64,000 nt of DNA from Nothophaeocryptopus gaeumannii (taxonomy: Eukaryota; Ascomycota; Dothideomycetes; Mycosphaerellales; Mycosphaerellaceae). The notes below the pieces were generated by a model. The model ran no database searches. It had not been told where the DNA came from and worked only from the letters and a program-made list of their open reading frames with translations. Positions 56,182 to 64,000 of the stretch are shown one piece after another; the first letter of the stretch is position 1, and each line of letters starts with the position of its first letter. The position numbers were made by a program, and so were the translations under genes. The stretch is from NCBI GenBank assembly GCA_031771865.1, contig JASISA010000027.1, positions 2,852,001 through 2,916,000 on the forward strand, written 5' to 3'.

Positions 56182-56666
56182 AGCTTGATACCGCCTGGCA
56201 GACCTCCTGTGCCATCCGACTTTGCATGCGTGAGGTGAAGGCTTGCCGTGTCTGTGGATGTTGTTATGAAGAGGAGAAATGGTTTGCAAGACAGGTAACG
56301 CAGTGCTCTTCGGACAGCTTTTGGACTGATGGCTATGTCATAGGGTTCCCATACAGAGATTGGCCGTACTAAGTAGACACGGGCTAGCTTAGATCTTCTC
56401 CCTCCTCACAATTCTTCTCGTGTCAATCGCGCGGCACCACAATTACTCCATACTCACCATAGGATATTAGCGTAACTTCACAAATTTGCCGCCCCTTTGG
56501 AAAAGGTGCTGTACCAAGAGGAATCCGGACGATCAAATTGAGCCGTCAACACACACTATCGCAGGAACTCTCGACTGCGAATTCCGAATAAAGCATGCTG
56601 CATGGGAGTCTGTCGGTATAGCCCCTAGCATATTCGAGGAGAGGGAGCTCAAAGCGAGAGATTTCC

Positions 56667-57056
56667 ATGCCAGTCAAATCAGTGATTAGGAGCCACTTTA
56701 GATTAAACATCCATACACTTCGACGAGACTCAACGGTCATCACAGAACTACCAGCACTTCCAGGTCCGAAATCTTCAACGTTTGCCAAAGACGATGTTAC
56801 AGTCGTAGCATCAGAAAGGGCTGGATGTGGTAGAAGACTATCGACACCTCCGCCTCCAGTGCTGCCCAAGTCGACAGCAGTCCCTGCTTCTGCTCCATAT
56901 GTCACACTCGAGGATTCAGTGTCGCCACATATCACGCCTGTCCTCGGCATTGCAGCAGGGGTACTACTTGGAGCAGGTAAGTTGACCGAAGCGTTGCAAA
57001 GGCCAAGAGCCGTGGGAGATGTCATTTGTCGAACTTTTCTCCGAGATTCAGTGTAA
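56667..57056 (+). CDS. doubtful ORF with Pro/Ser-rich part and hydrophobic helix
   Basis: Not recognised. The frame encodes a Ser/Thr/Pro-rich stretch (LSTPPPPVLPKSTAVPASAP) and then SPHITPVLGIAAGVLLGA, a plausible transmembrane helix. A GTAAGT immediately after that helix (56977) suggests an exon boundary, with an acceptor near 57136. It could be the middle of a single-pass membrane protein whose other exons I cannot place, or chance. Confidence 0.2.
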   Translation: MPVKSVIRSHFRLNIHTLRRDSTVITELPALPGPKSSTFAKDDVTVVASERAGCGRRLSTPPPPVLPKSTAVPASAPYVTLEDSVSPHITPVLGIAAGVLLGAGKLTEALQRPRAVGDVICRTFLRDSV

Positions 57057-58339
57057 CGCACAAGTCTTGAGCGTGGAAAGATGTTGAAGTCGGCACATTT
57101 GCGGGTCTAAGACGAGCGCTGACAAGCAGCAATAGGACATCTCTTCACGATGCAAGGGACAGCGTATCTTCTCGATGTATATGTCCATGACCGGGCCTCC
57201 GTGATCGCGGTCAACGTATCGATCTGCTTTGGAGTGGGGGGCATCTGCTCGCTGAGGGCTCCATATCTTTTTAGTGGACTTGGAACGCTATTTCGTCTCT
57301 GTGGTCCTCACACTAGTTCCCACTCTGTTGATGAGATATGGCATGAAGATTCGAGCGATGAGCAGTTATACTGTAAAATTATCTTCGACGTCTGCTGCAG
57401 TGCAAGACTTTCCAAGAGTGGGGACAGCAGTCTAAGCAGGTGCTGGGTACTTCGAGGTCGAAAAGAGAAATACGTGTGCGATGTCCACTGAATGCTCATT
57501 TCTGTCAAGATCAACGTGGGACTGCGTGCGGTGGCTTCTTCAACAGCGCATCAATGCATGCATTACATGTGACCAAAGCTGGCTTTGAAAAGTGCTGCAG
57601 AACAATGCAGCCTCCCAATGCGCGCGCGGAACGCTCCCACGCATCTTGTGCAACTACGAACCAAACGAGCGGCTCCGACAGCTGACTGTGACCAAAACTG
57701 GACCACTGCCTGGGGCACTGATGGTGCGAACTGTGGCCGGTCGGTCTATGTCTTCTCTTCGTGCCAATGCAGCAACGTAGCCATTGCCGTAGCACGGCCA
57801 ATTCGTGATCGGACGCACGGCCGTCTGTCACGAGCAAGCCGAGTTCTGCAGTCCTTTTTCCGAGCCTAACTCGCAAAAGTCGTTCATCCGTGCTGCCGGT
57901 CGTGGGCCGTAGCAGACGTCTAGGCGAGCTGACGTATACAGGCGGGAATGGTTGCATTCTCGCTCGCGCTGCCAATGGCCAACGCCGGCGCCTTGCAAAG
58001 CACTCGCTAACCATGAAACACGCCACCGGCAGCTGCACAACAGTTCATGTCCTGTTGTGAGCAATGTGAGCCGGATGGCTGCGCGGCTGGCGAGGCACTG
58101 CGACGCTTGCGACTCTCACTGCATAAAGGAGGATGGGAAGGAATATGAAACCTCTCAGCTTCTCCCACGAGGCACGCGAGGCTGTCACTACCTCCTACCT
58201 TATCCTTACTGTGTGCACGCTCTGTAAGTGTCTGTCGGCCACGCTGCGGGCTCCGGCGCACTTGTCAAAAACGTTAACATGGTGTCAACAGCAGATACTG
58301 CCGCGTGATGCCGAGCAACAGAACACTGCTCGTCCAACC

Positions 58340-58367
58340 AAGACGAAAGATTTAAGACGAAAGATTT
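58340..58367 (+). repeat. perfect 14-bp tandem duplication
   Basis: Two perfect adjacent copies of AAGACGAAAGATTT in non-coding DNA. Confidence 0.9.
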
Positions 58368-59140
58368 CGTCGGTGGGGAGGCTTGGAAATTTTTTCAAGC
58401 CTAGAAACAGAGTTGGCGATCCAGCGGGAAAACGGTGGGATCAGGACATCCAGGCCGAGCTCGTGGAATTCAGCCCATGCGCTCAGGAACAGAGGCCGAG
58501 CACGCATTAGCGCATACATTCTTCCCTGTCAATACATGTACTGCAGGAACGGCAAGCCGCCGCGTGCACCCATCAAATCAGGGCGAAGCGAGCGGAGCGG
58601 TAATCACCTGCAGCGGACCACTGACAGCGGCGCACCGTGGTGCCTGGTCGTCCGTAGTCCGAGTAGTCTGCGTCAACCCCTGTCCCAGACTCATATCTAA
58701 CCAGTCACCAACAGCATCGCGAACCTAATCAACCTATAGGGCTGCCGCTGATTGATCGGAATCATGCCCACTGCAGCGCTCCAAGGGGTAAGGCCTGGTT
58801 CGGGGACACGTTTTGCAGCGTCGATGGGGCCCGATGCCGCCTCTGCGCAGTGGAGAAACTCCTCCCACCGCATTAAAAGCAGTCGCAAAGACGCGCATTC
58901 ACCCATCTCCTTTGCCCTGCCCACCCCATCTCTCTCTATCGTCACAGACGCGCACTTGGTCGCGTTACCACTGCTGTGCAGTTCACTCCTTTACTGCTGG
59001 CATTCACTCTTTCCCAGACAGGATATATTGACCTACTATCGGCCCGGGCGCTGGATCTTGGAACGCCCTTCATTAACGACGAACGATCTTGACGACACAA
59101 GTTACACATCGCATACTTACCCTGTGTGGACCTGCTCAAA

Positions 59141-60022
59141 ATGCTTTCCACCGCCATCGCATCGCTCGTGCTATACGGCGCATCGGCTGCGGCCACTGCC
59201 GTTGGCAGCGCGCATGTCGTCAACAACTGCGGCTACGACGTGTACCTTTGCAACGTCCCTGCCTCCGGCGGTGGATACGATCAGCAAGACAAGACTTTGG
59301 CTGCTGGCGAATCCTGGGAGCAAACCTGGACTCAGCTCTCCAATGGCGATGGATGGTCCATCAAGCTCTCCAAGTCTTCGTCGCTGGACAACATTCTCCA
59401 ATATGAGTACACTTTCCACAACGACGGCATCATCTGGTATGACCTGAGCTGCGTCAACGGCAACCCATGGGACCAGGACTGGGAGATCACCGCCAGCGGC
59501 ACTGACTGCAATCCCAAGCAGCAGGCCTACCGCTACGCGACCGACGACGCTTACGGTATGCAAGCGTGTTCACAGAACGCTCTCATCACCGTTTCGCTCT
59601 GCACCGGTCTTTCGGCCGACAACGGCACGTCGACCGGTGGCTCGTCCTCGGCTCCATCATACTCGTCTTCGTTGGCGGCTGCTCCAGCGTACTCATCGTC
59701 TTCGGCCTCGGCTCCATCGTACGGATCCTCGTCTACGCAGTCTCCGGATACGTATTCAACATCGACCGCGGAGGCACCACCCTCCTACGCGACCTCTTAC
59801 GGAATCAACTGGAACAACAAGGATGCTTCCGCGTCCGCGCAGACAACGCCAACCACATTGGCAACCCAGACCACTGCGACCACTGCGACCATTACCTACG
59901 GCCCGAATGTGGTCACAGAGGTCGAAACGGCCTATGTTACCGACATCGTCACGGCCTACGCCCCCAATCGGTTCAGAAGACACGAGCACCATGCTCACGG
60001 CCACCAAGAACACCACGCATAG
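59141..60022 (+). CDS. secreted Bys1/thaumatin-like protein
   Basis: Single exon, 293 residues. ATG 59141 is the first ATG in frame and begins a signal peptide (MLSTAIASLVLYGASAAATA). Residues about 20-155 form the Bys1-type domain, related to thaumatin-like folds: AHVVNNCGYDVYLCNVPASG, ESWEQTWTQLSNGDGWSIKL, QYEYTFHNDGIIWYDLSCVN, NPKQQAYRYATDDAYGMQAC. It has six or more cysteines. A Ser/Ala/Tyr-rich, probably O-glycosylated region of about 80 residues follows. The end is ITYGPNVVTEVETAYVTDIV and a His-rich tail after RFRR. The family includes the yeast-phase antigen BYS1 of Blastomyces. Extracellular or wall location is likely; the function is not known. No GPI signal is seen. Confidence 0.85.
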   Translation: MLSTAIASLVLYGASAAATAVGSAHVVNNCGYDVYLCNVPASGGGYDQQDKTLAAGESWEQTWTQLSNGDGWSIKLSKSSSLDNILQYEYTFHNDGIIWYDLSCVNGNPWDQDWEITASGTDCNPKQQAYRYATDDAYGMQACSQNALITVSLCTGLSADNGTSTGGSSSAPSYSSSLAAAPAYSSSSASAPSYGSSSTQSPDTYSTSTAEAPPSYATSYGINWNNKDASASAQTTPTTLATQTTATTATITYGPNVVTEVETAYVTDIVTAYAPNRFRRHEHHAHGHQEHHA

Positions 60023-60805
60023 GCATAGTAAACCCTATAAACAGTGAGCAGCAACTTCACGACACTTCTATTCTCACCTCTCAGTCCACCGACCCGCTTC
60101 ACTCATTCGCGGGACGATGCGACAAATTGTTGGCATGTTTCTTGTTGATATATCATCAACCCTTTGTCTTTGTGACCAGATACGAGGTGGTTTGGAGAAT
60201 TTTCCGTCTGTACCTGGCAGACTTGAAGCTGCTCATCCCCGGTTGTGCGCACTGTGTTGCTGCCGCCGTCGAGAGTATGACAGCTACGATCACGAGCGAT
60301 GGAGAAACGGATAAAGATCGGTGTTTTTCACGGAGATTCCCCAGTACATAGCTTGCATCAAGATGCCTTTCGTTTACCAAAAGATCCAAAGTCTGTTTTT
60401 CACATTCTCAAGCGTCCAGGTAAAGACATGAGCTTGTCGAATCAGCCGATCAGAAAAGTGTTCGCATGAGCCGAAGAAATTTCCTATCGGTCCGGCAGAT
60501 GATAGACTTTCGGGGACCAAGTCCAGGTCTTGTGCCGGTTGCGGAGAAAAGATCCTGGGTGTGATTAGCGTGACATGTGACATGGCACGGCGAGATATCC
60601 AACATCGCAAGGACATGGGTCCCAACACGCTTTGTTGCTCGCCCTGGACCACCCCTACCGCGCCCAAGACATTGAACAGAATGTGCAGCGACATGGAGTT
60701 GAGGACAGGTGATTGAGATGCTGTCCGCTTTCAACGCATGATAAGAGTGCCGTCTCTGTGGCGTGAGATGGGATTGAGTCGGTGTAGGTGTTCGAACGGA
60801 TTTGT
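60023..60805. other. intergenic, convergent
   Basis: 3' flanks of the Bys1-like gene (plus) and the peptidyl-tRNA hydrolase gene (minus). No gene seen. Confidence 0.5.
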
Positions 60806-61634
60806 TTATAGCAGCTTCAGATGGCCCGTGACTTGGTCGATTTGACTCTTGGGTGCGGGGCCAATTCCAAGGACTGTTGCAGAGCCACTCGCGATTTGTG
60901 TTCGACCTGCGTCGTGGATGACTTGAGCACATATGCCGAGACTCACTGCTTGAGCTTGTAGCATGAGCATCTCATCTTCGTTGTCCACCTTCAACGCAAC
61001 CTGTCGCCGATCAGAAATTGTGACTCGTGTACAACATTGTAGGTGTCTGTCAAGCCGCTGGCCGCAGACATTTCGCGGGAGGTGGCTGTTCGCATACCTT
61101 GGCTTGGCCTGAACGCTCCCATCGCTTGAGCAGTGGGTGATTTGCGGCTGTCCGCTGGATGGCCTTGTAGCAGGCCAAAGTCGCGTGCCCACACTGCGCT
61201 GCGATCTTGCCTGGGTGGAATTAAGTCAGCAGTGTGCAAGTATGCGGCGTTGGGCGGTGTGTTCTGCTGATATGTGAGAAGGGATGGAGTTACGTGCCTT
61301 TGCCCATGCCAAGATCATTCCGGACGACCAGAACGAGCTTGCATTCCTCTGTGTTCCCCAGGAACGACTGCAACTCTCCTAAATCGGAAGCCTCATCATC
61401 CCCTGACACGCTTACGTCTGAGTCGTCGTCGTCTGTGGTCTCGTGCGGCGGGCGGGGAATGGCTGTCCCTGTCTTGGACGACGATGATGAGGCGGTGGTG
61501 GTGTCGTGACGCTGCGACCGGCCGAGCGAGGCGATGCTCCGAAGCTGTCCGACGAAGTAACCACAGGTGAAAGCAACGATGGCGGCTGCGAGCGAAAACT
61601 CCAGGGCCGAAGGTGGCACGCGATCAAGCGCCAT
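60806..61634 (-). CDS. PTH2: peptidyl-tRNA hydrolase 2 (Pth2)
   Basis: Three exons (61634-61298, 61210-61098, 61000-60806; introns 87 and 97 bp) encode 214 residues. An N-terminal hydrophobic segment (ALEFSLAAAIVAFTCGYFVGQ) probably anchors it to the outer mitochondrial or ER membrane, as in eukaryotic Pth2. An acidic Ser-rich linker follows. The catalytic domain begins CKLVLVVRNDLGMGKGKIAA and continues QCGHATLACYKAIQ, VIHDAGRTQIASGSATVLGI, GPAPKSQIDQVTGHLKLL. Pth2 frees tRNA from stalled peptidyl-tRNA. Intron 1 appears to use a GC donor (AAAG-GCACGT): the nearby GT gives no usable frame. It is divergent from the choline sulfatase gene. Confidence 0.94.
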
Positions 61635-62552
61635 GGCCGTCAATAACGAGCAAGAGTACTCGGAGTACAGGTAACTAATGAGACTCGCTATCCGTCATCC
61701 GTCATCGCGTCGTCCCGTCATCCCGTCATCCGCCCAGAAAATGCACGGTGCGAGTTCCGAGATTTGCTCAGCGAGGGGCTGTGCCTGGCAGACCTCAGAC
61801 CTCAGACCTCACACAGTCGTCAGTCAGCAACACGCACTCGTCGCCGAGCGCCAACGCGTAGACCAAAACGCCGCCAATTCGCACTCGAAGCGACCCAACA
61901 CCCGTCTAGAGATGAGTTCAAAAATGACGACGAAAGACTCGAATTGGTGCTTCCCAAGTGCACGCACTGTGCACGGAATATTGGGGTTGGGATGTGCGTG
62001 AGCCCCAGATCTTGGCGCCGCTAGTCCCCGTACGGCGTAGGCTTTTCGGGTGTGGCCTCCGGGGCGGCTTTGGGCGGCGTGCCTGGAACAAAGAAGCTTA
62101 TAAGCATCAGATGTGTGACAGACAAATTCAGGCGTTGTGAGGTGCTTGACCGCACTCATTGCGTGATTTCGTGATTTCGCTGCCTTTCCGACGAGCCTCA
62201 GGAGGCGATCGCTCTTTCCCACTCCCGTGCATCTAAGTTCATGATTCATTAATCTCGTCTACACGACACCCGCTGCCTTCGCTGTCCTATACTGCAATAA
62301 CTTACCCCAGCACCCCCCCAGCAGCGCTCCAGGCCCGGCTCGTTGGCCTATATCACTATAACACCCTGTTCGGCGCCGCGCCCTCTCGCTGTCTCGTGGA
62401 CGCCTCGCCACCGACTGCACTTGCTATATAGTTGGCTCGCCTTGTCGCCTTGCTCCGGGAACATACCCTTCCTGCTACGTGAGAGCTGCGCCGAGACGAC
62501 TTTCTCCCTCCTTCTGTTGCCCACGCCAGCCCGTACCCTCTGCCAGATCGCC
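61635..62552. other. divergent promoter region, PTH2 / choline sulfatase
   Basis: 918 bp between start codons. The last 200 bases before 62553 are CT-rich, probably leader. No specific sulfur-regulator site was identified. Confidence 0.5.
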
Positions 62553-64000
62553 ATGGATCCAAATGTGCAGCGGCTTCGCAAGTTGCCAGACACTCCTCCA
62601 GTGTCGCCGCCAGTAGGCTTCGCCGGCCAGAATGGCTTCAGCACGCCTCTGTTCCCGCAAAAGCCAAATATTCTCTACATCATGGCCGACCAGCTCGCCG
62701 CGCCCCAGCTCAAGATATACAACGACAAGTCGCAAATCAAGACCCCAAACCTCGACAAGCTGGCAGAGCGTTCAGTCGTCTTCGAGTCAGCCTACTGCAA
62801 CTCGCCACTCTGCGCCCCTTCGCGCATGGCCATGATCACAGGTCAGCTGCCGTCCAAAATCGGTGCTTACGACAACGCCTCGCCCATTTCCGAGGACACC
62901 CCGACTTATGCCCACTACCTCCGCAACGCTGGATATGAGTGCGTTCTTGGCGGGAAGATGCACTTTATCGGAGACCAGCTTCATGGATACGAATACCGCC
63001 TGACTGCAGACATCTATCCCGCCGATCTTGGCTGGTCCGTGAACTGGGACGAGCCAGACACTCGTCTAGAATGGTACCACAACAGCAGCTCCATCTTGCA
63101 GGCCGGACCTTGCGTTCGCAGCAACCAACTTGATTACGATGAGGAGGTCATGTACAAGTCCAAGCAGTTCCTGTACGACCACGTCCGCAAGCCTCCGGGA
63201 AGTCGCCCATTCTGCTTGACCGTGTCGCTCACGCACCCTCATGACCCCTATATCATCGAAGACACATACTGGGACATGTACAAGGACGTTGATATCGACA
63301 TGCCCAAGGTGCAGCTTCCCAAGGACCAGCTCGACGCCCACAGCAAGCGTCTGCAGCACGTATGTGATCTGGAGGACTACGACTTCACCCCCGAACAGAT
63401 CAAGAACGCCAAGCGTGCCTACTACGGCGCCGTCAGCTATGTCGACGACAATATTGGCAAGCTCATGCGGACTTTGAAGGACTGTGGACTCGACGACAAT
63501 ACGATTGTCATATTCTCCGGCGATCACGGGGACATGCTGGGCGAGCGTGGGCTGTGGTACAAGATGTCTTATTTCGAATCATCTGTCCGCGTGCCTATGC
63601 TGTTTAGCTACCCAAAGATGTGGGCGCCCCACCGTGTTCCACAGAGTGTCAGCACTCTGGACATTCTGCCAACATTGGTGGACATCATTGGCTCTCAGCT
63701 GGTGCCAAATCTGCCCATGGATGGAGTCACTATGGTGCCACACCTCAAAGGTCAATCGGCCCACGACAATGTCTTCGCAGAGTACATGGGTGAGGGGACC
63801 ATTGCACCGATGATGATGATTCGTCGTGGGCCGTGGAAGTACATCACTTGCCCGGCAGATCCAGACCAGCTTTACAATCTCGCAGAGGATCCTGATGAAC
63901 TGGTCAACCTTGCCACGAGCAGCGAGGAGAAGACTAAGAAGCTCTACGACGCCTTTGTCACAGAAGCCAAGTCGAAATGGAACATGGAGGCCATCACTGC
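62553..64000 (+). CDS. choline sulfatase (3' end beyond window)
   Basis: Open without a stop from ATG 62553 to the window end: 482 codons plus two bases, so partial. The reading begins MDPNVQRLRKLPDTPPVSPP and reaches the sulfatase core at KPNILYIMADQLAAPQLKIY. The active-site motif is NSPLCAPSRMAMITGQLPSK, where C-x-P-S-R is the site converted to formylglycine. Others are NAGYECVLGGKMHFIGDQLHGYEY, SLTHPHDPYIIEDTYW, IVIFSGDHGDMLGERGLWYK and VPHLKGQSAHD. The HFIGDQLHGYEYR segment and CAPSR variant are typical of the choline-O-sulfatase group. The enzyme releases choline and sulfate from choline sulfate, a fungal sulfur store and osmolyte, usually induced by sulfur limitation. Confidence 0.93.
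   Translation, partial: MDPNVQRLRKLPDTPPVSPPVGFAGQNGFSTPLFPQKPNILYIMADQLAAPQLKIYNDKSQIKTPNLDKLAERSVVFESAYCNSPLCAPSRMAMITGQLPSKIGAYDNASPISEDTPTYAHYLRNAGYECVLGGKMHFIGDQLHGYEYRLTADIYPADLGWSVNWDEPDTRLEWYHNSSSILQAGPCVRSNQLDYDEEVMYKSKQFLYDHVRKPPGSRPFCLTVSLTHPHDPYIIEDTYWDMYKDVDIDMPKVQLPKDQLDAHSKRLQHVCDLEDYDFTPEQIKNAKRAYYGAVSYVDDNIGKLMRTLKDCGLDDNTIVIFSGDHGDMLGERGLWYKMSYFESSVRVPMLFSYPKMWAPHRVPQSVSTLDILPTLVDIIGSQLVPNLPMDGVTMVPHLKGQSAHDNVFAEYMGEGTIAPMMMIRRGPWKYITCPADPDQLYNLAEDPDELVNLATSSEEKTKKLYDAFVTEAKSKWNMEAIT

Larger units (their letters stand above)
56182..59140. other. 3-kb region with little recognisable content
   Basis: No gene can be named with confidence. One candidate frame (56667-57056, +) and a 14-bp perfect tandem repeat (58340-58367) are listed separately. 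Frames such as 57511-58038 (-) look like chance. The last 200 bases before 59141 are probably the promoter of the Bys1-like gene. Confidence 0.4.

Noticed and set aside
57511..58038. 175-codon minus-strand frame
   Set aside because: Arg/Ser-rich without domain features or codon preference like neighbouring genes; probably chance.

Overview
The window is nuclear DNA of a filamentous ascomycete. Nearly all genes carry short GT-AG introns of 47-99 bp, and both strands are densely coded. Several families are typical of Pezizomycotina: a CFEM GPI protein, DUF3824, DUF6699, Kar9/GAS2 and a Bys1-like secreted protein. A dothideomycete is my best guess, but that rests on general impression and not on a marker gene. 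I see no rRNA, tRNA, CRISPR array or intact transposon. There is no polyketide or peptide synthase cluster.

Layout, left to right. (1) 0.4-3 kb: two same-strand genes of unknown function that share a distinctive C-terminal motif. (2) 3.5-14.6 kb: a minus-strand run with a Kar9/GAS2 microtubule protein, the urease accessory GTPase UreG, a bHLH regulator and a four-helix MARVEL protein. (3) 15.2-20.8 kb: three zinc alcohol dehydrogenases of three different subfamilies side by side. (4) 21.5-28.8 kb: housekeeping genes, namely Rad7-like repair protein, ribosomal protein uL3 and a Scy1-like pseudokinase. (5) 30.5-37.4 kb: an ERG6-like methyltransferase, a DUF6699-like protein, an F-box-like gene with an apparent frameshift, and an SMR protein ending in a CaaX box. 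(6) 38.9-45.3 kb: DUF3824 protein, kynurenine formamidase, a degenerate direct repeat, a glyoxalase-fold protein and a CFEM GPI protein. (7) 46-54.6 kb: mitochondrial stomatin-like protein, a GT34 Golgi mannosyltransferase, ribosome factor Rpf2 and monothiol glutaredoxin Grx3/4. (8) 55.2-64 kb: a GNAT acetyltransferase, about 3 kb with little recognisable, a Bys1/thaumatin-like secreted protein, peptidyl-tRNA hydrolase 2 with a GC-AG intron, and a choline sulfatase cut by the window end.

Most genes look independently regulated. The one group that could work together is the alcohol dehydrogenase trio. RAD7/RPL3, RPF2/GRX and PTH2/choline sulfatase are divergent pairs with short shared upstream regions. 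Exon joins were placed by hand from splice consensus, reading frame and family conservation. For every multi-exon gene except the frameshifted F-box gene, the spliced length is a multiple of three. No database search was possible, so family names come from recognised motifs.
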